From Actinomycetota bacterium (GTDB taxonomy: Bacteria; Actinomycetota; Thermoleophilia; UBA2241): DNA of 7,765 nt. How positions within the stretch are numbered: the stretch's first letter is position 1; each line of letters starts with the position of its first letter. The notes under the pieces were generated by a model. It saw nothing but the letters and a program-made list of their open reading frames with translations, searched no databases and was not told the DNA's origin. A program made the position numbers and the translations under genes. Of the stretch, positions 1 through 5,750 are shown in pieces. Location: contig PKYM01000262.1 in NCBI GenBank assembly GCA_003132645.1, positions 1-7,765 of the forward strand, read 5' to 3'.

Positions 1-591
1 AAGAGCGAGATCGAGACCACCGATTCCGATTTCGACCGTGAGAAGCTCCAGGAGCGTCTCGCCAAGCTGGCCGGCGGCGTGGCCGTCATCAAAGTCGGCG
101 CGGCCACCGAGGTCGAGATGAAGGAGACCAAGCATCGCGTCGAGGACGCCCTGAACGCCACGCGGGCCGCCCTCGAGGAGGGCATCGTGCCCGGCGGCGG
201 GGTCGTGCTCGTCAACGCCATGTCGTCCATCAAGGTCGACAAGAAGTCCGACGACGTCGACTTCCGCACGGGCAAGCAGATCATCGTGCGGGCGCTCGAA
301 GAGCCGCTTCGGCAGATCGCCGAGAACGCCGGGCTCGAGGGCTCGGTCGTGGTCAACAAGGTCAAGGGCCTGCCCGCGGGCGAGGGCCTGAACGCCGACA
401 CCGGCGTCTACGAGAACATGGTCAAGGCCGGCATCATCGACCCGGCCATGGTGACGCGCTCAGCGCTGCAGAACGCGGCGTCGATCGCCAAGAACATCCT
501 CACCACCGAGTGCATCGTGGCCGACAAGCCCGAGCCCGCCGGCGCTGGCGGCGGCATGCCGGGCGGCGGAATGCCTCCGGGGATGATGTGA
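1..591 (+). CDS. groL: Chaperonin GroEL (Hsp60), C-terminal part, 5' end outside window
   Basis: Group I chaperonin large subunit; with GroES it forms the ATP-driven cytosolic double-ring folding chamber. The frame is open from base 1 and ends at TGA 589-591, giving 196 residues. By alignment from memory to the roughly 548-residue E. coli protein, this is about residue 350 to the end. Visible landmarks are [20 protein letters not shown], the [11 protein letters not shown] segment whose Asp (fragment residue 49, codon 145-147) matches the catalytic Asp398, the PGGG nucleotide-pocket loop (residues 64-67), and [14 protein letters not shown] with the second ATP-contacting Asp. The tail is the usual flexible Gly/Met-rich type, here with prolines (GGGMPPGMM). 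The fragment is intact with no frameshift. Any groES partner would be upstream, outside the window. An intrinsic terminator follows 42 bases after the stop, so this ends a transcription unit. Confidence 0.98.
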   Translation, partial: KSEIETTDSDFDREKLQERLAKLAGGVAVIKVGAATEVEMKETKHRVEDALNATRAALEEGIVPGGGVVLVNAMSSIKVDKKSDDVDFRTGKQIIVRALEEPLRQIAENAGLEGSVVVNKVKGLPAGEGLNADTGVYENMVKAGIIDPAMVTRSALQNAASIAKNILTTECIVADKPEPAGAGGGMPGGGMPPGMM

Positions 592-633
592 TCCAGGCAG
601 GCTGAGGGGAACATCTCTCCTTTCAGGTCGCAG

Positions 634-673
634 GCGGCGGGCGGCTCGGTAGCGAGCCGCCCGCCGCTTTTTT
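634..673 (+). terminator. Intrinsic terminator of the groL transcript
   Basis: A perfect 15-bp GC-rich stem (634-648 paired with 653-667) closes on a GTAG tetraloop and is followed directly by six T residues (668-673). It sits 42 nt downstream of the groL stop. This is a classic Rho-independent terminator and separates groL from everything to the right. Confidence 0.95.
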
Positions 674-851
674 GCGCTCGATCTGGAACATCCGTCTAGG
701 CGCACGCTCGCCGGCGACGTCCGACAGTTGAAAACGGCCAGCCGGCGGGCATAGCGTCAGGACGCGCCCTCGAAAGCAAGAAGCGCCCAAGAGAAACGAC
801 GGGCGTCGGGCCGCCAGGCGCGGGCGGATCGGCGCGAGGCGCGAAGAAGAC
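674..851. other. Intergenic stretch after the groL terminator
   Basis: No convincing gene was found here. The frame used by the small ORF at 852 is open back to 732 but has no ATG, GTG or TTG before 852. One weak promoter-like pair is present: TTGAAA at 728-733, an 18-nt spacer, and TAGCGT at 752-757. The -10 element matches the sigma70 consensus at only three of six positions, so it is noted here rather than called. Confidence 0.4.
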
Positions 852-1118
852 GTGGGAGAGCCGGTCATCAAGGAGCTGCTCGTCAAGGAGCCGGTCATCA
901 GGGAACCGGTCGTCAAGGAGTTGGTCGTCACCGGTCCGCTGAGGGGGCGGCTCTTCGACCTGTTCACGCATCTGTACGCGGGTCGCTCCGACGTGCGCGT
1001 CATCCTCGATCGCCGTCATGCCGAGCGGCGGCACCAAGCGCAGCCGGCGACTGCGCAGCGCCGCCGGGCCGAGCGTCGTCGTCGTCCGCCCGCCTGGATC
1101 TTTCCGCCGCCCGACTGA
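852..1118 (+). CDS. Small hypothetical protein: pentapeptide-repeat N-terminus and Arg-rich C-terminus
   Basis: This 88-residue ORF has a GTG start and ends at TGA 1116-1118. I do not recognise a named family. Residues 3-27 are five in-phase pentapeptides (EPVIK, ELLVK, EPVIR, EPVVK, ELVVT). A short hydrophobic/aromatic segment follows (LFDLFTHLYAG), then two related basic motifs, DRRHAERR and QRRRAERR, and a Pro-rich end (RRRRPPAWIFPPP). Paired 'DRRxxERR' motifs followed by RRRPP recur, from memory, in short uncharacterised bacterial proteins, possibly nucleic-acid or anionic-surface binding; that function is a guess. Support for coding: third positions are mostly G/C, the repeat keeps frame, and the protein has a coherent composition. 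Against it: GTG is the only usable start, the ribosome-binding site is weak (only a purine-rich GAAGAAG at 843-849), and GC-rich DNA readily leaves chance open frames. It stands alone, 152 nt before the GGDEF/HD-GYP gene. Confidence 0.5.
   Translation: MGEPVIKELLVKEPVIREPVVKELVVTGPLRGRLFDLFTHLYAGRSDVRVILDRRHAERRHQAQPATAQRRRAERRRRPPAWIFPPPD
858..932 (+). repeat. Five tandem 15-nt units, codon-phased
   Basis: Five consecutive 15-nt units start at 858, 873, 888, 903 and 918. The core resembles GAG-CCG-GTC-RTC-AAG, with substitutions in each copy. Since 15 is a multiple of three, each unit encodes one pentapeptide of the form E-(P/L)-(V/L)-(I/V)-(K/R/T) in the frame of the small ORF at 852. Units 1 and 3 differ at a single base, and unit 5 is the most diverged. 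Confidence 0.9.
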
Positions 1119-1270
1119 CCGGGCACGATTCCCTTAGCTTCCACGCGCGCGAGGCAGGGTCGAGTCGGCGTAGCCAGAACAGACAACACAACGGCTCAAG
1201 GAAAGGGCCCGAGCACTCGACAATGCTTGTGAACGAAGGCACGGGGCAGCGACTGGAGGGAGGCGACCGC
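1119..1270. other. Intergenic region before the GGDEF/HD-GYP gene
   Basis: It contains no terminator-like hairpin with a T tract and no convincing sigma70 promoter. Its only clear signal is the Shine-Dalgarno at 1255-1263. An in-frame ATG at 1223 would extend the downstream protein by 16 residues, but it lacks a well-placed ribosome-binding site. Confidence 0.5.
1255..1263 (+). promoter_or_regulatory. Ribosome-binding site that favours the GTG 1271 start
   Basis: GGAGGGAGG contains the anti-16S core GGAGG and ends 7 nt before GTG 1271, which is ideal spacing. The in-frame ATG at 1223 has only a GGAAAGG-like purine run about 16 nt upstream. This decides the start of the large signalling protein in favour of 1271. 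Confidence 0.75.
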
Positions 1271-4200
1271 GTGCGCAAACGGATCCGAGTACCGCAGACG
1301 GCCATTGCCCTTGCCGCGCTCGTAGCGACCGTCGTGGCAGCCTCGCTGCTCGTCGACGACTCCGCCGCCGCCTTCCTCTACGCGCTGCCAGTGCTGATCG
1401 CGGCGCTCCTGCTCACCTGGGAGGAGGCCGCGCTGACGGCCGTCGCCGGTTTTCTGCTGTTTCTCGGCCTGTTGACTCTCGATCAGGACGCTCAGCTCTA
1501 CCCGACCGTCATCATGCTGGCGGCGGTCTGTGCTCTCGCGCTGGTGCTGGCTCGCCGTCACCGTACTGTCCCGGGCGTCGCCGGCGTTCAGCAGACTCTG
1601 CCGCGCTTCAGTGCGGCAGCCGGCATGCTCGGTCACGTGGCCACCGACCTCGCCGCCACTCTCGACCTGCGCCAGCTCCTTGCCTCCATGGCCCAGCAGC
1701 TCACCGCGGCGGTCGGCGTGTCGCGCTGCGCGATCCTGCTGGCCGAGGATGGCCGCGTGCGCCTCGCCGCCTCGACCGGCACAGCCCTCATCACCTCCGC
1801 GGGCGACGGGCACGCGGGCTCGGGAATCATGTCCTGGGAGCAGATCCGCGAGCTGCGTGAACCGCTGGTGTTGACGGCGGCCACCGAGGGGGTCGACCTG
1901 GCAAAGCTCGAGGAGCTCGAAGCCCGCAAGGTGCTCATCCTGCCGTTCGTGGTGCAGGGCGACCTGCTGGGCATCGCCGTCCTCGACGAGCCGGGCCGCG
2001 CGGCCGACTTCGACGCCCAGCGCATCGGGGTCGGGCAGGCGGTCGCGGGCTTTGCCGCCCTCATGATCAACAATGCGCGGCTCTACGAACGCCAGGCGCA
2101 GCTTGCCGCCGAGCTTACCGCGCGCTCCTCGACTATGGAGGCCCTGCTGCGCCTGGGTTACGACCTGCGGGCGACGCTCGACCTCGACCGCGTGCTGGAA
2201 CGCGTCGCCGAGACGGTGCTGGGCTCCCTCGGCTACCGTGAGGTCGGCCTGTTCCTCTACGACGAGGCCAGTGAGACCTTCGCCGGCCGTGTCGCCCTGG
2301 GCGGCTTGCCCGAGCTCGACGGCTACTTACTCGCCCACCCCATCCCCAAGTGGGTCTTCGACCAGATGATGCGGCCCGAGTTTCGCATGGGCAGCTCCTA
2401 CCTGCGCCAGCGCCGGCGCGCGCCGGCCAGCCCCGAGGAACAGCGTCTGCTGCCGTTCACCGACCTCGGCACGCGCGGCGCCGACGAGTGGCAGACGGGC
2501 GACAGCCTGGTCGTGCCGCTGCTCGCCCGCGACGGCCGTACCCTGGGCGCCCTGGACGTCTACGACCCGGTCGATCGACGTCTGCCGACGATGGAGTCCG
2601 TGCGGGTCGTCGAGATCTTCGCCAACCAGGCCGCGATCGCCATCGAAAACGCCCAGCAGTACGCCGCCCTCGAGGTGCAGGAACTGCGTCTCGAGCGCCA
2701 ACTGCAGTCTCAGCGGGACCTGCTGCGGGTCAGCGAATCGATCCTCGCGACGCTCGACGAGAAGGTGGTCTTCGAGTCGATCGCCGACAAGTTGCGGTTG
2801 CTCGTCGAATACGACACGCTGGCGATCAGCAAGGTCGACTGGCAGGCGCGGCGCATCGATACCGTCTTCGCTCGCGACGAGTACGCTCAGGAGTTGATCG
2901 ACAACCCGATCAGCGTCGAGCAGGGGCTGTGGGGCTGGGCCGTCACCCACGACGAAGCGGTGCTGTGCAATGCCGCTCACGCCGATCCGCGGTCGACGCT
3001 CGTGCCCGACACGCCGCTGGAGCCCCAGGCATCGATCGTCCTGCCGCTGCGCGTGATGAACAAGGTCATCGGCGTGCTGAACCTCGACCGCCTTGGCGGC
3101 AACACCTACAGCGAGGAGGAGTTCGAGCTGGTCAAGCCGTTCGCCAACCTGGCGGCGATCGCCATCGAGAACGCCTCGCTCTACGAGAAGAGCCAGCTAC
3201 GCGCCGTCACCGATCCGCTGACCGGCCTGTACAACCACGGCCACTTCCAGGAGGCCCTCGAGCACGAGGTGCGGCGCTGCGAGCGGTATGGCGAGCGGTT
3301 CTCGCTGCTGATGATGGACCTGGACCACTTCAAGGGCGTCAACGACCGCTTTGGTCACCCGCGCGGCGACCACATGCTGCGCCGGGTGGCGGCTATCCTG
3401 CGCGACACGACCCGGGAAGCCGACTGCGCCGCTCGCTACGGCGGCGACGAGTTCGCCGTCCTGCTCCCCCAGACCTCGCCCGCCGACGCGCGTCTACTGG
3501 CCGAGCGCATCCGTACCCAGGTGCGCGACATCATCGTGCAGGCCGGCGACGGGTTTCGCGTGTCGGCCTCGATCGGGGTGGCCGACTTTCCCGCCTGCGG
3601 CCTCGACGCCAAGACCGTCCTGGGCGCGGCCGACACGGCGCTGCTGTGGGCTAAGCGCCGCGGGCGCAACTGCGTGCTCTACTACCGTGACGTGCGCGAG
3701 ATGATGGTGGCGCTGCCCGGCGAAGACGGCAACGAGCGCTCCTGGCGAAACGGGCTCGAGGTGCTGGCCGCCGCGGTCGACGCCAAGGCGAGCTTTCGTG
3801 AGCATCACGGCGAAGCGGTCACCCGCATGGTGGGCGAACTCGCCGAGACGGCCGGCTATCCGGCTGAAGACCGCGAGACTTACGAGGTCGCCGCCCAGCT
3901 CCACGACGTGGGCAAGGTCGGTATCGCGCCCGAGATCCTGGAAAAGAGCGAGCGGCTCACCGACGAGGAGCGTCGCGAGCTCCAGCGCCACGTCGAGCTC
4001 GGTGTCGACATCTTCACGAACGCCGAGGCGCCCCGCGAGCTGATCGAGATCGTGCGCCACCACCACGAGCGTTGGGACGGACAGGGGTATCCCGACGGCC
4101 TGCGGGGCGACGAGATCCCGCTGGGTGCGCGCCTGATCAACGTCTGCGACTCGTTCCAGGCGATGCTGTCGGACCGCCCGTACCGCGCCGCCCTCGCCCT

Positions 4201-4387
4201 GGACGACGCGCGCGCCGAGATCAGGCGTGGCGCCGGCGTACAGTTCGACCCTGTGCTGGCGCGCCTGTTCCTCGATCGCTGCCGCACTTCGGGGGCGGCT
4301 GTCGCGGAGCTGCAGCCCGTAGAGACTCCGCTCGACGCCCTGCGAGACGAGCCGGCGCCTGTCGAGAAGCCCGGCGCCGACGACTGA
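1271..4387 (+). CDS. Membrane-anchored GAF-GAF-GAF-GGDEF-HD-GYP c-di-GMP synthase/phosphodiesterase
   Basis: Predicted bifunctional c-di-GMP enzyme of 1038 residues at the inner membrane. Numbered from GTG 1271 (ATG 1223 would add 16), the order is: four hydrophobic helices (about 10-28, 33-50, 54-70, 76-94) resembling a compact KdpD/DUF4118-type anchor; three GAF domains (about 125-270, 300-467, 490-640), each ending in an I(E/N)NAxxY helix (266, 458, 632) that runs into a signalling coiled coil; GGDEF domain (about 643-805); and HD-GYP domain (about 830-1005). The cyclase looks active: GGDEF is exact (724-728), the metal/GTP segment MDLDHFKGVNDRFGH is present, and an RxxD inhibitory site (READ, 715-718) lies exactly five residues before GGDEF. 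The hydrolase also looks active: HD at 878-879 with HDVGK, HHERWDGQGYP containing GYP at 939-941, and the later VCDSF Asp. Ligands of the GAF domains cannot be read from sequence. It is probably monocistronic, with 181 nt to the next gene. The domain calls are secure; the net direction of c-di-GMP change is unknown. Confidence 0.95.
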   Translation: MRKRIRVPQTAIALAALVATVVAASLLVDDSAAAFLYALPVLIAALLLTWEEAALTAVAGFLLFLGLLTLDQDAQLYPTVIMLAAVCALALVLARRHRTVPGVAGVQQTLPRFSAAAGMLGHVATDLAATLDLRQLLASMAQQLTAAVGVSRCAILLAEDGRVRLAASTGTALITSAGDGHAGSGIMSWEQIRELREPLVLTAATEGVDLAKLEELEARKVLILPFVVQGDLLGIAVLDEPGRAADFDAQRIGVGQAVAGFAALMINNARLYERQAQLAAELTARSSTMEALLRLGYDLRATLDLDRVLERVAETVLGSLGYREVGLFLYDEASETFAGRVALGGLPELDGYLLAHPIPKWVFDQMMRPEFRMGSSYLRQRRRAPASPEEQRLLPFTDLGTRGADEWQTGDSLVVPLLARDGRTLGALDVYDPVDRRLPTMESVRVVEIFANQAAIAIENAQQYAALEVQELRLERQLQSQRDLLRVSESILATLDEKVVFESIADKLRLLVEYDTLAISKVDWQARRIDTVFARDEYAQELIDNPISVEQGLWGWAVTHDEAVLCNAAHADPRSTLVPDTPLEPQASIVLPLRVMNKVIGVLNLDRLGGNTYSEEEFELVKPFANLAAIAIENASLYEKSQLRAVTDPLTGLYNHGHFQEALEHEVRRCERYGERFSLLMMDLDHFKGVNDRFGHPRGDHMLRRVAAILRDTTREADCAARYGGDEFAVLLPQTSPADARLLAERIRTQVRDIIVQAGDGFRVSASIGVADFPACGLDAKTVLGAADTALLWAKRRGRNCVLYYRDVREMMVALPGEDGNERSWRNGLEVLAAAVDAKASFREHHGEAVTRMVGELAETAGYPAEDRETYEVAAQLHDVGKVGIAPEILEKSERLTDEERRELQRHVELGVDIFTNAEAPRELIEIVRHHHERWDGQGYPDGLRGDEIPLGARLINVCDSFQAMLSDRPYRAALALDDARAEIRRGAGVQFDPVLARLFLDRCRTSGAAVAELQPVETPLDALRDEPAPVEKPGADD

Positions 4388-4404
4388 CTGACGCGCGGCG
4401 TCCT

Positions 4405-4444
4405 GCGCCTCACCGCCGCCCTCCCGTGGAGCGCCTCACCGCCG
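4405..4444 (+). repeat. Two copies of a 14-bp direct repeat in the intergenic region
   Basis: GCGCCTCACCGCCG occurs at 4405-4418 and again at 4431-4444, shortly after the stop codon of the GGDEF/HD-GYP gene. No function is evident. In such GC-rich sequence a short repeat of this kind may be chance or a local duplication. Confidence 0.45.
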
Positions 4445-4461
4445 GCCCCGCGCCGCCCCGG

Positions 4462-4491
4462 TTGGCAAGCCCGCGACGCGCTCGGTAAGAT
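4462..4491 (+). promoter_or_regulatory. Candidate sigma70-type promoter for the methyltransferase gene
   Basis: TTGGCA (4462-4467; five of six matches to TTGACA) is followed by an 18-nt spacer and TAAGAT (4486-4491; four of six matches to TATAAT). This predicts a transcript start near 4498 and a leader of about 70 nt before ATG 4569. It is the best promoter-like pair in the intergenic region, and its AT content stands out there. No start site has been mapped. Confidence 0.5.
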
Positions 4492-4555
4492 ACGAGACCC
4501 CGGCAAGAACAGCCTTAGGCTTCTCGCAAGGCCGGTCTCGCGGTCACATCGTAGT

Positions 4556-4561
4556 GGAGGT
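4556..4561 (+). promoter_or_regulatory. Shine-Dalgarno selecting ATG 4569
   Basis: GGAGGT lies 7 nt upstream of ATG 4569. The alternative in-frame GTG codons at 4554 and 4563 overlap this site or sit too close to it, so ATG 4569 is the supported start. Confidence 0.8.
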
Positions 4562-4568
4562 AGTGGTC

Positions 4569-5375
4569 ATGCTGTTGGTAGGCGAATCGATCAACGGGAC
4601 TCGCAAGCAGGTCGGCGAGGCCATCCAGGCGCGCGACGCTGAATTCATCAAGGCTCTGGCGACCGATCAGGTCGCGGCCGGCGCGAACATTCTCGACGTC
4701 AACGGCGGCGTCGCCGGCGGCAACGAGGTCGACGATCTTCTCTGGCTCGTCGCTACCGTCCGCAGCGTCACCGACAACCAGCTCATGATCGACTCGGCCA
4801 GCCCGGCCGCGCTGCAGGCCGGCGTCGAGGCGGCCATCAAGGACGGCGGCACGACACCGCACATCAACTCCATCAGCGGCGAGCAGAGCCGCATCGACAC
4901 GGTGCTGCCGCTCGTCTCGAAGTACAAGTGCCCGGTGGTCGCGCTGTGCCTCAACGACGAGGGCATCCCGGCTACGCCCGAAGATCGGTTCGCCGTCGCC
5001 GAGTCGCTCCACGGCAAGCTCGCCGCCGCCGGCCTTCCCGCCGAGGACATGTGGTTCGACCCGCTCGTCATGACCGTCTCCGCCGATTCCACGGCGGCGC
5101 TCGTGACCATGCAGACCCTGGCGCTGATCAAGGCCAACCTGCCGGGCGTGCGCTCGACAGGCGGCCTGAGCAACGTCAGCTTCGGACTGCCTAACCGCCC
5201 GCTGCTCAACCGCACGTTCGTCGCCATGTGCGCCGGCATCGGCATCGACGGCGCGGTCCTCGACGTGCGCAACAAGCAGATGATGGCCACGATCAAGGCC
5301 ATCGAGGCCCTGCGCAACGAAGACACCTTCTGCGGCAAGTACCTCAAAGCACACCGCGCCGGCCTGCTCGAATAG
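4569..5375 (+). CDS. Methyltetrahydrofolate:corrinoid methyltransferase, AcsE/MtrH-like (pterin-binding domain)
   Basis: A 268-residue protein matching the single-domain methyltetrahydrofolate methyltransferases in length (Moorella AcsE is about 262). These cytosolic TIM barrels of the pterin-binding (dihydropteroate synthase-like) fold pass the N5-methyl group of methyl-H4folate to the cobalt of a corrinoid protein. Family landmarks in order: MLLVGESINGTRK at the N-terminus; GANILDVNGG (38-47); LMIDSAS with Asp75; HINSISGE with Asn100; WFDPLVM with Asp164; and GLSNVSFGLPNRPLLNRTF with Asn202. By alignment from memory these correspond to AcsE Asp75, Asn96, Asp160 and the catalytic Asn199, all retained. 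A dihydropteroate synthase proper is unlikely because the LSNVS...NRPLLNRTF signature is that of the methyltransferases. No corrinoid protein, CODH/ACS or MtaB/MtvB-type partner is in the window, so the methyl acceptor and pathway are unknown. The symbol acsE is withheld for that reason. The start is set by GGAGGT 7 nt upstream. Confidence 0.88.
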   Translation: MLLVGESINGTRKQVGEAIQARDAEFIKALATDQVAAGANILDVNGGVAGGNEVDDLLWLVATVRSVTDNQLMIDSASPAALQAGVEAAIKDGGTTPHINSISGEQSRIDTVLPLVSKYKCPVVALCLNDEGIPATPEDRFAVAESLHGKLAAAGLPAEDMWFDPLVMTVSADSTAALVTMQTLALIKANLPGVRSTGGLSNVSFGLPNRPLLNRTFVAMCAGIGIDGAVLDVRNKQMMATIKAIEALRNEDTFCGKYLKAHRAGLLE

Positions 5376-5413
5376 GCGTCGCCGACGCAGTCGCGTTCCG
5401 CCCGGTGAGGCGG
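5376..5413 (+). other. Two short hairpins after the methyltransferase gene, weak terminator candidate
   Basis: Directly after the stop there is a 5-bp stem (GCGTC 5376-5380 with GACGC 5384-5388, 3-nt loop). A second 5-bp stem follows (CCGCC 5398-5402 with GGCGG 5409-5413, 6-nt loop). Neither is followed by a T tract, so this is not a standard intrinsic terminator. It may only slow RNA polymerase or stabilise the 3' end. Confidence 0.3.
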
Positions 5414-5503
5414 GCTTCCGGATCGCTCGCATGACCCGGGGGTCCGTCCGCACCGGCGCCGTCACGGCTTCCCACCAGGGCGCGACACCCGCCTCGCGGC
5501 GGG

Positions 5504-5532
5504 CTGGCGGAGTCGGCAAGACGGAGTAGAAT
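5504..5532 (+). promoter_or_regulatory. Candidate promoter for the ABC permease operon
   Basis: TAGAAT (5527-5532) matches the sigma70 -10 consensus at five of six positions. A weak -35, CTGGCG (5504-5509; three of six), precedes it with a 17-nt spacer. Transcription would start near 5539 and give a leader of about 200 nt before GTG 5743. The -10 element carries most of the support. Confidence 0.4.
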
Positions 5533-5622
5533 GGCAAACGTCCGGTCGCCGCGGGGTGAGGCTGAGGCGACTGGTCGAGAGGCGGCCCGCCGCACGCGCA
5601 TACCAGACACACCCAGTAGTCT

Positions 5623-5661
5623 CCCCCCGGCACGGGGGGGCATTTCGCCTGTCGAACAGGC
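5623..5661 (+). promoter_or_regulatory. Two adjacent hairpins in the permease-operon leader
   Basis: The first stem pairs CCCCCCG (5623-5629) with CGGGGGG (5633-5639) over a GCA loop. The second pairs GCCTGT (5647-5652) with ACAGGC (5656-5661) over a CGA loop. Only a short CATTTC follows the first, so neither is a proper intrinsic terminator. They could act as RNA stabilisers, pause sites or a protein-binding platform. No known riboswitch class was recognised. Confidence 0.4.
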
Positions 5662-5691
5662 CCTTGGCCACGGCGGGGCACCGGGAAACTT

Positions 5692-5700
5692 GAGGGAGGG
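5692..5700 (+). promoter_or_regulatory. Purine-rich ribosome-binding stretch upstream of the short leader ORF
   Basis: GAGGGAGGG precedes ATG 5703. The first GAGG leaves 7 nt to that ATG, while the inner GGAGG leaves 3 nt. The stretch is about 43 nt from the permease start at GTG 5743, too far to serve it directly, so it points to the leader ORF. Confidence 0.5.
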
Positions 5701-5702
5701 AC

Positions 5703-5750
5703 ATGGGCGCGATGATCACCTCTCGTTGCACCCCATCGAGTCGTGGATAA
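5703..5750 (+). CDS. Putative 15-residue leader ORF overlapping the permease start
   Basis: ATG 5703 to TAA 5748-5750 encodes MGAMITSRCTPSSRG. It has an upstream Shine-Dalgarno-like stretch (5692-5700), while the permease GTG at 5743 has none. Its last eight bases overlap the first eight of the permease gene, so ribosomes terminating here would stop on top of that start. This arrangement is typical of translational coupling. A second ATG in the same frame (5712) would give a 12-residue version. No homology is recognisable at this length, and it could be a chance ORF beside a mis-set or leaderless start. Confidence 0.4.
   Translation: MGAMITSRCTPSSRG

Larger units (their letters stand above)
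5414..5702. other. Long leader/intergenic region of the permease operon
   Basis: I find no convincing protein gene on either strand in these 289 bases. The stretch holds a candidate promoter (5504-5532), two compact hairpins (5623-5639 and 5647-5661) and the purine-rich ribosome-binding stretch at 5692-5700. An ATG at 5531 opens an 86-codon frame, but the frame overlaps the candidate -10 element and runs out of phase into the permease gene with no recognisable protein features. Confidence 0.6.

Noticed and set aside
623..1037. Two minus-strand frames across the 15-nt repeat, showing Ser/Thr-rich or Asp/Leu-rich repeats
   Set aside because: The repeat is open in several frames because its length is a multiple of three. 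The minus-strand products run over the groL terminator or have no other ordered part, whereas the + frame continues into a motif-bearing C-terminus.
1196..1813. 205-codon minus-strand frame antisense to the start of the GGDEF/HD-GYP gene
   Set aside because: It covers the predicted TM anchor and first GAF domain of the real gene, has low-complexity composition and shows no motif.
2350..3654. 434-codon + strand frame inside the GGDEF/HD-GYP gene
   Set aside because: Out-of-phase shadow of the real reading frame: it is extremely Arg/Pro/Ala-rich, whereas the main frame gives continuous GAF and GGDEF domains.
5376..5413. Rho-independent terminator for the methyltransferase gene
   Set aside because: The stems are only 5 bp and lack a T tract. 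They are kept as a weak structural note, not called a terminator.
4515..5681. Long open frame on the minus strand (388 codons) antisense to the methyltransferase
   Set aside because: It is complementary to a gene with clear family motifs and translates to low-complexity Arg/Gly/Ala/Asp-rich sequence with no recognisable domain. Such frames arise from GC-biased third positions.
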